Part shown: one piece after another, positions 1 through 6,567 of the stretch
Position numbering within the stretch: the first letter of the stretch is position 1
How the letters are laid out: each line of letters starts with the position of its first letter
Source of the DNA: Verrucomicrobiales bacterium
GTDB lineage: Bacteria; Verrucomicrobiota; Verrucomicrobiia; Verrucomicrobiales; Verrucomicrobiaceae
Direction of reading: 5' to 3'
Assembly (NCBI GenBank): GCA_003453085.1
Contig: DMMK01000349.1
Span: 1 to 6,567 of the forward strand
DNA: 6,567 bases
The notes under the pieces: model-generated
The model's input: only the letters and a program-made list of their open reading frames with translations
The model's database searches: none
Told to the model about the DNA's origin: nothing
Translations under genes and position numbers: made by a program

Positions 1-1
1 T

Positions 2-1219
2 TCGGAATCCTACCAGCAGCCCATCGAAACCTGGGCCCCCGTGATTGTCCTCTCAGGCAAAAAAGAAACCTGGGCCGAGGTGGGCCAGCAATACCTGAAA
101 AACATTGCGGATCGTCTGAAGCCCGATCCCGCCATCGAGAAGGAAGCCAAGGAACTGACTGCAGGGCTCGTGAGCACCAAGGAAAAAGCACGGGCTCTGG
201 CATCCTTTGTGCAAAAGTCTGTTCGTTACAAGGCCATCGAATTCGGAGTGCGCGGGCAAACCCCCAATGCCCCCGGCCTCACCCTTCAGCAACGCTATGG
301 CGACTGCAAAGATCAGGCCCTCCTCCTCCATCACATGCTCAGGGCCTGTGGCATCACCTCCCATCTGGCCCTCATCAATACCCAGTGGGAGCTGGAACTG
401 AACCAACCCACGCTGGATGCCTTCAACCACGTCATTGTCCATGTTCCTGCGCTCAAGGACACCCAGTTCATGGATACCACCGCGTCCTATCTCTCGGTGG
501 CAGACCACAGCCCCTATGGCCTGTGGGGATTCCCGGCCTTTGTCCTGGATCCGGAAGGCCCCATCATTAAAAAAGTCCCCGGCCCGCTCAAAAGCAGCGG
601 CGATGTTTCATCCCGCCGCAAGCTCACCCTGCTGCCGCCCGACAGCATCCGAGTGGAAGAGGAGCTGACCCTGCACGGCTACTACGCCAGCGGCATGAGG
701 AGCGCCTTTGCCCGCCAGGAGCCCAAGGCACGCTTTCAGCATGCCCAGGATCTGCTCGATGACATGGGCAGCTACCGGCTCGAGGACTTCGTTTTTGACA
801 ACCTCACCGATCTCTCCCAGCCCGCCGTCCTTCGCCTAACCTATAGTTTGCCAAACGCAGTCGAAAAACGCGGCGATGCCACCAAGCTCCGCCTGCCCAA
901 TGCCCGGGAGACCGATTACCTGCGAGTGCCCTTCATCAAGGATCGCCAGACTCCCTTCCGCTGGAACATGCCCTTCACTTTCCGCAGCTCCGTCACCTGG
1001 GACAAGTCGCTTTCAGTCATGCCCGATTCCTTGGTCGCAATGAAACGCCAAAACGAATCAGCCTTTGGCCGCTGGGAAATGAAGACCGATTCCGGCCTCC
1101 AGTTTGAGTTCACCACCAACCCCGGAAACCACCCCGCCTCAGAATACGCCGGCTTCCAGTCCCTCTGGTCCGGTGCCCACGACATCTGGCTCAAAGAACT
1201 CACCCTCAAAAACCCTTGA
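2..1219 (+). CDS. DUF3857-type transglutaminase-like protein, 3' part (N-terminus outside window)
   Basis: The frame is open from the left edge (TCG at base 2) and ends at TGA 1217-1219, giving 405 residues of a longer protein. The GTG at 41 is internal, because the frame continues upstream and 'ETWAPV' before it reads as protein. The fold is recognised from YGDCKDQALLLHHMLRA, the transglutaminase-like nucleophile motif. The catalytic Cys codon is at 305, the His (FNHVIVHV) at 428 and the Asp (FMDTTAS) at 473, so the papain-like triad is complete. The segment before it (WAEVGQQYLKN, then KARALASFVQKSVRY) is the linker usual between DUF3857 and the transglutaminase core. The roughly 240 residues after the triad are beta-rich and correspond to the C-terminal domain of this family. 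Members are usually 600-700 residues and extracytoplasmic, and their true substrates are mostly unknown. The triad suggests a cysteine peptidase or acyl-transfer activity, but this is inferred from fold only. Nothing visible links it to the following gene. Confidence 0.85.
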   Translation, partial: SESYQQPIETWAPVIVLSGKKETWAEVGQQYLKNIADRLKPDPAIEKEAKELTAGLVSTKEKARALASFVQKSVRYKAIEFGVRGQTPNAPGLTLQQRYGDCKDQALLLHHMLRACGITSHLALINTQWELELNQPTLDAFNHVIVHVPALKDTQFMDTTASYLSVADHSPYGLWGFPAFVLDPEGPIIKKVPGPLKSSGDVSSRRKLTLLPPDSIRVEEELTLHGYYASGMRSAFARQEPKARFQHAQDLLDDMGSYRLEDFVFDNLTDLSQPAVLRLTYSLPNAVEKRGDATKLRLPNARETDYLRVPFIKDRQTPFRWNMPFTFRSSVTWDKSLSVMPDSLVAMKRQNESAFGRWEMKTDSGLQFEFTTNPGNHPASEYAGFQSLWSGAHDIWLKELTLKNP

Positions 1220-1330
1220 TGAGATGGCCTGGAGTGGGTCCGCTCCCAACATGATGTCTGAAGAAGGTTTCATCTCCTGGGGATCAGGGCCACGCTCTGC
1301 AACCTCTCGATCTTAGAAGTCCAAAAGACG

Positions 1331-1375
1331 TCCTCCCTCGCCCCGCCTGCGGGGAGAGGGCCAGGGGTGAGGGGC
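1331..1375. repeat. GC-rich REP-like intergenic palindrome
   Basis: CCCTC (1335-1339) pairs with GAGGG (1356-1360), and CCCCGC (1341-1346) pairs with GCGGGG (1349-1354). A single G/A mismatch interrupts the stem, and the tip is effectively a four-base loop. A purine-rich tail, CCAGGGGTGAGGGG, follows. From general knowledge, this C/G-rich block with a GGGCCAGGGGTGAGGGG-like flank resembles short dispersed intergenic elements seen in many GC-rich bacterial genomes. Only one copy is present here, so its repetitive status is inferred. It could also help end transcription of the upstream gene, although no T-run follows it. Confidence 0.5.
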
Positions 1376-1441
1376 TGTCGCAGCACGGAAGACTGCATTC
1401 GCCAAAGTCAGTCTCAAAAAATTAACGTCAAACATTGCCAA

Positions 1442-1473
1442 CAGCGGGCTTAGCCCTTGGGTCCAAGCCGCTG
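1442..1473. repeat. Bulged hairpin upstream of the small secreted-protein gene
   Basis: CAGCGG (1442-1447), a bulged G, then CTT (1449-1451) pairs with AAG (1465-1467) and CCGCTG (1468-1473), giving a nine-base-pair stem around a 13-base loop. It ends 15 bases before the likely ATG at 1489, so it could be a leader structure or the end of a dispersed element. It also contains an alternative inner CTTGG/CCAAG palindrome. Function unknown. Confidence 0.35.
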
Positions 1474-1488
1474 AAATACCTGAAACAA

Positions 1489-2021
1489 ATGAAACTCGGC
1501 AAAATGCTCAGATTGGCTGTCGCCTGTTACTTTGCCACGGGCACGATATCTCACGCGGATGAGGAGAAGAAGTCAGCAGGAGAGGGCGTCCTGCTTTCCG
1601 GTAAAACAGATTCAATCTCGGTCTCCGTGAAATCGGTTGGCCAGTTTGGTTCGCCGGGATGGAAATCGTGGATCACCATCGCAAAAAAGACAAAAAAGGC
1701 AGTCCGATATACAAGGATCAATCCGCCCATGTACTTCAAACAATTAAACTCTTGCCCGTCTTCTCCAAGGTGAGGTTTTTTCAAGGGAGCGATGTCTTTA
1801 TCGTCTGCTACTTACTTCAGGTCGATGGGTTGGATCCTGATGAACTGGTGTGGGTTATGATTTATAGCGATAAAGTTTACAAGAGCACGTCCAAGGTCAC
1901 AAAACCGCTGGAGGAAGGTTTGAACGTGGAACCCTTGCAAACCGATTCGTCAATGCCGCCCGCACTGCAAAAGTTTGCGGAAGAGGAGTGGTCTGAGATT
2001 GTCCGGGCTTGGGCCAAATGA
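1489..2021 (+). CDS. Small secreted protein of unknown function, frame interrupted by a -1 shift
   Basis: No family was recognised. The upstream frame starts at ATG 1489 (alternative ATG 1504; no clear Shine-Dalgarno for either). It gives a classic signal peptide: basic MKLGKMLR, a hydrophobic LAVACYFATG stretch, then a cleavage site like SHA|DEEKK. Alone this frame stops at TGA 1771-1773 (94 residues). The -1 frame is open from 1605 to TGA 2019-2021. Codon third positions look coding in the first frame up to about 1680 and in the -1 frame after about 1690, so the two pieces look like one gene. Joining them gives about 177 residues, passing smoothly from SWITIAKK to DKKGSPIYKDQSA. The C-terminal half has aromatic, strand-like segments (DVFIVCYLLQVDG, ELVWVMIYSDKVY) and an acidic helix at the end (LQKFAEEEWSEIVRAW). 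The join falls on two A6 runs. It may be programmed frameshifting, a pseudogene lesion or a base-calling error. The gene is visibly more AT-rich than its neighbours. Confidence 0.6.
1683..1698 (+). other. Double A AAA AAG slippery site at the frame change
   Basis: In the upstream frame the codons read GCA AAA AAG ACA AAA AAG GCA from 1681. This places two perfect A_AAA_AAG heptamers (1683-1689 and 1692-1698) in the register needed for -1 slippage. A slip at either moves ribosomes into the frame that stays open to 2021. A AAA AAG is the best-known bacterial -1 heptamer (dnaX, several insertion sequences). I see no strong stimulatory hairpin just downstream and no good Shine-Dalgarno-like stimulator 10-14 bases upstream, so a missing A in one of the runs explains the data equally well or better. 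Confidence 0.4.
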
Positions 2022-2163
2022 CAGCGGTAATCCATGGTAGGCAAAAAGTAACCCGCAGCGGGTTGCTCGGTGTGGCGGTCAGGAATGAATGCGCGCGCCA
2101 GCAGGACAAGGTCCTTGTGACTGCGTGTTCGCGTATATGCTGTGGCTTCAGCCCTGCGGTGGG
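2022..2163. repeat. Palindrome-containing spacer, possible dispersed element
   Basis: This is non-coding space between the small secreted-protein gene and the converging ftsB-like gene. It contains ACAAGG-T-CCTTGT (2106-2118), a perfect 6+6 palindrome around one base. It also contains AGCCC-TGCGGT-GGGCT (2150-2165), whose right arm overlaps the ftsB-like stop codon. On the minus strand the second hairpin sits at the end of the eno-ftsB unit and could protect or end the transcript, but no T-tract follows. The GGCTTCAGCCCTGCGGTGGGCTA style resembles short dispersed bacterial elements. With a single copy in view this is inference. Confidence 0.35.
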
Positions 2164-2496
2164 CTACTCCACAAAGCGGATCACGTATTCGCCCTTTTTG
2201 TGCATGTTTTCATGATCACGGGCACGGATCTCGAGGTAGTTGGGATCGGTCTTGATCCAGTCCACCTGGCGCAACAGCTTGTCGCGCTCGTTTTTCAAAG
2301 TGTCACGCTGGCTCTCCATCACGGCCAGCTTGGCACGCATGGCGTTCTGCTCCGCCAGCGGTTTTTTATAGATCGCGATGACGACAGGCACCGCCAGGAG
2401 CAGGAGGCAGAATTTCCCAAGGCGCACCAGGGCCCGCAGCCAGCGTTCCATCTGCTGCGGTCTCTCGTGTTCGATTTGAAATTCGCGGTATTCCAT
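2164..2496 (-). CDS. ftsB: FtsB/DivIC-type septum formation initiator
   Basis: The product is 110 residues with the architecture of the FtsB/DivIC family: a short cytoplasmic N-terminus rich in Glu/Arg/Gln, one membrane span (about residues 26-43, KFCLLLLAVPVVIAIY), and a periplasmic coiled coil (about 46-80, with heptad-like LAEQNAMRAKLAVMESQRD). It ends with the family C-terminal motif DPNYLEIRARD (84-94) followed by KGEYVIRF (101-108). In characterised bacteria this protein joins FtsL and FtsQ/DivIB to activate septal peptidoglycan synthesis. It starts 27 bp after the enolase stop on the same strand, so co-transcription from the eno promoter is likely. An eno-divIC/ftsB neighbourhood is also known in other bacteria. 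The ATG at 2496 has no clear Shine-Dalgarno, but an N-terminus this short fits the family. The family is clear; FtsB versus DivIC is only a naming choice. Confidence 0.85.
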   Translation of the reverse strand: MEYREFQIEHERPQQMERWLRALVRLGKFCLLLLAVPVVIAIYKKPLAEQNAMRAKLAVMESQRDTLKNERDKLLRQVDWIKTDPNYLEIRARDHENMHKKGEYVIRFVE

Positions 2497-2523
2497 GGCG
2501 GTGCCGTCGTGCGACGTTGTTGG

Positions 2524-3822
<1,299 letters not shown>

Positions 3823-3825
3823 TTA

Positions 3826-3854
3826 AGTATGCTTAAGCTTCGGGATTTTGGCAA
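3826..3854 (-). promoter_or_regulatory. Sigma-70-like promoter of eno-ftsB
   Basis: Reading the minus strand, TTGCCA (3854-3849) matches the -35 consensus at five of six bases. Exactly 17 bases later comes CATACT (3831-3826), a four-of-six -10 box. The expected transcription start is near 3819, only about 8-10 bases before the eno ATG at 3810, inside an AT-rich stretch (TTAATTAAATC). The transcript would therefore be nearly leaderless, agreeing with the lack of a ribosome binding site. Predicted by eye. Confidence 0.45.
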
Positions 3855-3880
3855 GCGGGGTTCTGAGAATCCACGTTTGA

Positions 3881-3904
3881 AGCGTTTCGATAGCAAGAAA
3901 CGCT
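3881..3904. repeat. Perfect 8-bp inverted repeat upstream of eno
   Basis: AGCGTTTC (3881-3888) and GAAACGCT (3897-3904) are perfect complements around an eight-base spacer. The element lies about 27 bases upstream of the eno -35 box and about 70 bases upstream of the candidate promoter on the other strand. That is a plausible position for a dimeric regulator operator acting on one or both divergent genes. It could also be a chance palindrome. No known operator consensus was recognised. Confidence 0.35.
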
Positions 3905-3973
3905 CCCGTCTCAACTGGAGATATGGGGCAGGTGCGACAGCCAACGTACCCAAAGCAGGCTTTTCCCCTCCAT

Positions 3974-4002
3974 TTCACCCATTCCGTTGGCCTAATTATA
4001 AG
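3974..4002 (+). promoter_or_regulatory. Candidate promoter for the alpha/beta hydrolase gene
   Basis: TTCACC (3974-3979, four of six to the -35 consensus) is followed after 17 bases by TATAAG (3997-4002, five of six to the -10 consensus). The predicted start near 4009 gives a leader of about 120 bases to the preferred GTG start at 4131, or about 44 bases to the alternative TTG at 4053. Called by eye from a divergent intergenic region. Confidence 0.35.
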
Positions 4003-4017
4003 CTCATTTGGCGAGGA

Positions 4018-4056
4018 ATGCATGCGGATTGTGAAGGCAAGAAAGAGGTGATTTGA
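4018..4056 (+). other. Possible 12-codon leader ORF in the hydrolase 5' region
   Basis: ATG 4018 begins a 12-residue frame (MHADCEGKKEVI) ending at TGA 4054-4056, preceded directly by GCGAGGA. Its last codons contain GAGGTG (4045-4050), a good Shine-Dalgarno core. Its stop overlaps a TTG (4053) that opens the hydrolase frame, which would allow translational coupling if the longer hydrolase form is made. The GAGGTG-to-TTG gap is short, only two bases after the final G. This may be coincidence. A tttgaga/tctcaaa inverted repeat (4052-4058 with 4072-4078) overlaps the same spot. Confidence 0.2.
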
Positions 4057-4130
4057 GAGGTTTGGGCCGCGTCTCAAACATCCGTCACCCTGTCTTGCGG
4101 GACCTGGATGGCTGTTGCAGAATCCTGCCT

Positions 4131-5114
4131 GTGTTCCGCCTCTTTCGCCGCTTGTTCTGTCTCTTCCTTCTTCTCCTTGTCGTGGCCAGCGCTGCCCTGA
4201 TCGGGTGGGCGGGGAATGAGCTGGCCAGTCCCTCACGTCGGCCTTTGCATGATTACCATGTCGAGTTTCTGGCCTATCCGGCGGCTCATGGCATGCAGAT
4301 TGAAAAGTTCGCGCTGGCCGATGGCACTCCCTGCCTGATGTGCCTGCCGGAGCCCGGGGGGAAACTTGGCAAACGGGGGCAAACCACCCGCGAACAGTTT
4401 GCCGCCCGCAAGCTGCCCCTGTCACCTGTAGGCCAGGTGCATGGGACGCTGGTGCTGACCCATGGCCGCAAGGGGCGAAAGGAAGACTACCTGCCGATTG
4501 CGGAGCGCCTCTGTGCTGTGGGCTTCCGCTGTCTGCTGCCAGACATGCCCTCGCATGGAGACCATCCTTCATCGCTCATCTACTATGGCGTTCGCGAGGC
4601 AGGGCTGCCTGCCCAAGTGCTGAAGGAGGCTTCGGAGAAGTATGCCTTTGCTCCGCAGCCGGCGGGGCTGCTGGGCATGTCCATGGGCGGCTCTGTCGCC
4701 ATGCACTCCGCTGGTCAGCCGGAGGCTCCCTGGAAGGCCCTCGCCATCATCTCCAGCTTTCATGCGTTTCAGCCTGCGATGGAGCTCCAGGCCTCCCGCC
4801 TTGCGGGTTCGTGGTTGGGCCGTCCTTGGGCCGCCGGGGCGGGTTGGGTTTATGAGTGGAAGACTGGCCTGCCTTTGGGGGCCATTCAGCCGCATGAATA
4901 CGCCGCCCGGTTGAAGATCCCCACGCTCATCTTCCATGGCACCGATGACAAGGTGGTGCCAATGGAATCTGGTCTCAAGCTCTACGCCGCGCTGCCGGAT
5001 GGGATCGAGAAACAATGGATCGAGATCCCTTCGGCGGATCATCACAATGCGCTCATCACTGAATTCCAGGTCTATGCCACCCTGGCCTCCTGGATGCTGA
5101 CGCATGTCAAGTGA
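4131..5114 (+). CDS. Membrane-anchored or exported alpha/beta hydrolase
   Basis: From the GTG at 4131 the product is 327 residues. It has a basic, hydrophobic N-terminus (FRLFRR followed by a Leu/Val/Ala-rich span, about residues 8-27) that would act as a signal anchor or signal peptide. The catalytic domain lies after it, probably in the periplasm. Fold landmarks: the oxyanion-side HGRKGRKEDY (about 111-120), the nucleophile elbow GMSMGGS with Ser184, HGTDDKVVP with Asp273, and SADHHNAL with His305. The triad is therefore complete. The spacing resembles dienelactone-hydrolase/S9-peptidase-like alpha/beta hydrolases, with a modest lid segment of roughly 50 residues between Ser and Asp. Esterase or acyl-peptide cleavage is possible, but the substrate cannot be read from sequence. 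The same frame opens earlier at TTG 4053 (353 residues) and TTG 4095. GTG 4131 is preferred because it places the basic n-region directly before the membrane segment, although GAGGTG lies near TTG 4053. It is transcribed away from eno and converges on the alcohol dehydrogenase gene 21 bp away, with no obvious terminator between. Confidence 0.85.
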   Translation: MFRLFRRLFCLFLLLLVVASAALIGWAGNELASPSRRPLHDYHVEFLAYPAAHGMQIEKFALADGTPCLMCLPEPGGKLGKRGQTTREQFAARKLPLSPVGQVHGTLVLTHGRKGRKEDYLPIAERLCAVGFRCLLPDMPSHGDHPSSLIYYGVREAGLPAQVLKEASEKYAFAPQPAGLLGMSMGGSVAMHSAGQPEAPWKALAIISSFHAFQPAMELQASRLAGSWLGRPWAAGAGWVYEWKTGLPLGAIQPHEYAARLKIPTLIFHGTDDKVVPMESGLKLYAALPDGIEKQWIEIPSADHHNALITEFQVYATLASWMLTHVK

Positions 5115-5135
5115 GGGGGGCATTTTGAGAGGAAA

Positions 5136-6254
5136 TTAAAGGGCGGCGCGGTAGAGGTTGACGAAGTCATCGAGTGTCAGGGGCCTTGGGTTGAACTGGG
5201 CGGTCCATTGTTTCAGCGCCATTTCGGCGAGGCCGGGCAGGTCGGCCTCGGTCACGCCGTGGTGGGAGATTTTGACGGGCATCTGGGCCAGGGCCAGGAG
5301 TTCCTGAATGCGGGTGGCGAGGTCGCCAGCATAGTAGCTGGCATACACGGCAGCGCATTCGGGCAGGGCGGCATTGAAGCGGATCACGTGTGGCAGCATC
5401 ACGCCTGCCGCTTCGCCATGGACAACGTGGAACTTGGCGGTGAGGGGGTTGGCGCAGGAGTGGGCGGCACCGAGCATGGAGTTCTCGATGGCGATGCCTG
5501 CGTAGGCCGCGCCCAGCAGCATCTGGCCACGGGCTTCCAGGTCCTTGGGCTCGGCCAGGATGCGGGTGAATCCTTCGTGGCAGAGGCGGAAGGACTCACG
5601 GGCAAACACGGTCGAGTAGGCGTTGCCCTTGTTGGTGACGGCGGCTTCCAGGGAATGGGAGAGGGCATCTACGCCGGTGCAAACGGTGACGCGGTGAGGT
5701 TGCGAGACGGTGAGCTCGGGATCGAGGATGGCCACCTTGGCGGCGGCCTTCACATCGCCACAGGCCATCTTCACATGTGTCACCGCATCGGAGATCAGGG
5801 CGTAGCTCTGGCACTCGCTGCCGGTGCCTGCCGTGGTGGGGATGGCGATCATGGGCAGCATGGGCTTGGTGGCCTTGCCCGTGCCCCAGTAGTCCTGCAT
5901 CTGGCCGCCATTGGTGTAGATAAAGTTGCAGCCCTTGGCGGTGTCCATGCTGCTGCCGCCGCCGAGGCCGATGATGAAGTCGGCGCGGAATTCCCGGGCG
6001 GCATCCACACAGCGGTCCACATCCTCCGTGCTGGGGTTTTCGCGTACGTCTCCGAAGACCCGTGTCAGCACGCCCGCCGCCAGGAGGTAGGAGGCGGCCC
6101 GTGTCACGTAACCTGCCTTCACGATGCCTGGGTCACTGACGATCAGCGCCCGCTTGCCGCCCAGTTCCCGCGTCAGTTCACCGACCTGGGAGAGGGTTCC
6201 GTTTCCAAAGATGAGGCGAGTGCGCGGCTGGTAGTCGAAGGGGGAAAAAGGCAT
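5136..6254 (-). CDS. Iron-containing (group III) alcohol dehydrogenase
   Basis: The 372-residue product from ATG 6254 is close to the usual 380-390 of the family. It interconverts an alcohol and an aldehyde using NAD(P)H and a divalent metal, in the cytosol. The N-terminal nucleotide-binding half shows GLGGGSSMDTAKG (96-108) and IPTTAGTGSE (138-147). The metal ligands are Asp196 and His200 (TGVDALSHSLEA), His265 (GAAHSCANPL) and His279 (FHVVHGEAAG). They fall almost exactly where E. coli FucO has them (196, 200, 263, 277), which supports this start. The frame extends 16 codons upstream to a GTG at 6302, but that GTG lies inside a hairpin and adds residues the family lacks. No clear Shine-Dalgarno is seen. 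It follows an aldehyde dehydrogenase gene on the same strand by about 70 bp, suggesting a two-step oxidation of one alcohol to its acid. Lactaldehyde/propanediol, ethanol and other short alcohols are all possible, and the sequence does not decide. Confidence 0.92.
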   Translation of the reverse strand: MPFSPFDYQPRTRLIFGNGTLSQVGELTRELGGKRALIVSDPGIVKAGYVTRAASYLLAAGVLTRVFGDVRENPSTEDVDRCVDAAREFRADFIIGLGGGSSMDTAKGCNFIYTNGGQMQDYWGTGKATKPMLPMIAIPTTAGTGSECQSYALISDAVTHVKMACGDVKAAAKVAILDPELTVSQPHRVTVCTGVDALSHSLEAAVTNKGNAYSTVFARESFRLCHEGFTRILAEPKDLEARGQMLLGAAYAGIAIENSMLGAAHSCANPLTAKFHVVHGEAAGVMLPHVIRFNAALPECAAVYASYYAGDLATRIQELLALAQMPVKISHHGVTEADLPGLAEMALKQWTAQFNPRPLTLDDFVNLYRAAL

Positions 6255-6299
6255 GATGAAAGTACTCTGAGCAAACCGACAGGCTGGGAGGAAGTGAAA

Positions 6300-6318
6300 C
6301 ACGGGCGCAATCGCCGTG
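6300..6318 (-). other. Small hairpin between the aldehyde and alcohol dehydrogenase genes
   Basis: CACGG, a bulged G and CG (6300-6307) pair with CGCCGTG (6312-6318) around a CAAT loop. It lies in the roughly 70-base gap between the two genes and includes the upstream GTG at 6302, which makes that GTG a poor start. It could be an RNA-processing or stability element inside the operon. No T-tract follows, so it is not a convincing terminator. Confidence 0.25.
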
Positions 6319-6323
6319 CCAGT

Positions 6324-6567
6324 TCAAGCCCGGTCAATGGAGCGGCGCTTGTAGAGGAACTCGAACATGTTTCCTTCATGGGGCTGGTCCCAACTGATTT
6401 TCATGGTGCTGATGGGGCCGAGGTTCAGGCGGTCAATGGTGGGGCACTCGAGGAGCTGATCGGTGAATTCGGGGTCTTCGGTGATCGCGGTGACGATGAG
6501 GGAATAACCAATTTTGCTGAGCACTTCGGACTGCTTAACCTTGCACACGCTGGCGTCGGGGGCGGGG
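6324..6567 (-). CDS. Aldehyde dehydrogenase, C-terminal end (rest outside window)
   Basis: Eighty residues are visible before TGA at 6324-6326. The frame stays open to the right window edge (…PAPDASVCKVKQSE), so the GTG at 6548 is an internal Val and not a start. The tail reads KIGYSLIVTAITEDPEF, then IDRLNLGPISTMKISWDQP, then HEGNMFEFLYKRR. This matches from memory the C-terminal portion of an NAD(P)-dependent aldehyde dehydrogenase group common in Verrucomicrobiota and Planctomycetota. The catalytic Cys and Glu and the Rossmann domain are not in view. The iron alcohol dehydrogenase follows on the same strand, and the pair would oxidise an alcohol through its aldehyde to a carboxylic acid, or run in reverse. 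The assignment rests on tail similarity only. Confidence 0.75.
   Translation of the reverse strand, partial: PAPDASVCKVKQSEVLSKIGYSLIVTAITEDPEFTDQLLECPTIDRLNLGPISTMKISWDQPHEGNMFEFLYKRRSIDRA

Larger units (their letters stand above)
1220..1488. other. Non-coding spacer with two palindromes
   Basis: About 270 bases lie between the transglutaminase stop and the start of the small secreted-protein gene. No convincing gene is seen in either strand. The segment holds the GC-rich palindrome at 1335-1360 and the bulged hairpin at 1442-1473, listed separately. A short GGAG/CTCC inverted repeat about 20 bases after the stop is too weak to call a terminator, and no T-tract follows it. No clear -35/-10 pair was picked out for the downstream gene. 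Confidence 0.6.

Noticed and set aside
1659..2021. Independent gene starting at ATG 1659
   Set aside because: There is no ribosome binding site before this ATG. The upstream frame still looks coding through the overlap, and the two frames join naturally at the A-runs, so one frame-shifted gene is the better explanation.
2009..2215. A 68-codon plus-strand frame in the spacer after the small secreted-protein gene
   Set aside because: It runs through palindromes and then into the complement of the ftsB-like gene. The composition is not protein-like, and it is better read as repeat or spacer sequence.
3829..4056. A 75-codon plus-strand frame upstream of the hydrolase
   Set aside because: It starts inside the eno promoter, shows no domain or good ribosome binding site, and has mixed codon use. 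Only its last 12 codons are kept, as a weak leader-ORF possibility.
3823..4572. A 249-codon minus-strand frame across the intergenic region and the start of the hydrolase gene
   Set aside because: It overlaps the eno promoter and the well-supported hydrolase coding sequence, and is rich in Cys, Arg, Pro and Gly with no recognisable fold. It is a shadow frame.
5115..5135. Terminator between the converging hydrolase and alcohol dehydrogenase genes
   Set aside because: The 21-base gap has no inverted repeat and no T-tract suitable for either strand.

Overview
The window looks like ordinary chromosome from a fairly GC-rich Gram-negative bacterium. The best guess is a member of the Verrucomicrobiota (Verrucomicrobiaceae/Prosthecobacter-like). 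This rests on a recalled resemblance of the aldehyde dehydrogenase C-terminus and on the general gene style (weak or absent Shine-Dalgarno sequences, eno next to an ftsB/divIC-type gene). It is an inference from memory, not a database result.

Layout. (1) Bases 2-1219, plus strand: the 3' part of a large DUF3857-type transglutaminase-like protein with its Cys-His-Asp triad visible. (2) Bases 1220-1488: non-coding, with a GC-rich REP-like palindrome and a second hairpin. (3) Bases 1489-2021, plus strand: a small, relatively AT-rich, apparently secreted protein of unknown function. Its reading frame is split by a -1 shift exactly where two in-frame A AAA AAG heptamers lie nine bases apart. (4) Bases 2022-2163: non-coding, with further palindromes. 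(5) Minus strand, transcribed right to left: enolase (3810-2524) followed after 27 bp by a small FtsB/DivIC-type division protein (2496-2164), probably one operon. A good sigma-70-like promoter (TTGCCA-17-CATACT) lies just upstream of eno. (6) Bases 3811-4130: divergent promoter region with a perfect 8-bp inverted repeat. (7) Bases 4131-5114, plus strand: a membrane-anchored or exported alpha/beta hydrolase with a complete Ser-Asp-His triad. (8) Minus strand: the C-terminal end of an aldehyde dehydrogenase (from the right edge to 6324), followed after about 70 bp by an iron-dependent alcohol dehydrogenase (6254-5136). The two probably form an alcohol/aldehyde oxidation pair.

Enolase gives central glycolysis, the FtsB-like protein cell division, and the ADH/ALDH pair interconversion of a small alcohol, aldehyde and acid. 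No CRISPR, tRNA, rRNA, transposase, phage or defence gene was found. The one unusual signal is the frame change at the double slippery sequence in the small secreted-protein gene. It is either programmed -1 frameshifting or a one-base loss in a poly-A run, and the second is the more conservative reading.
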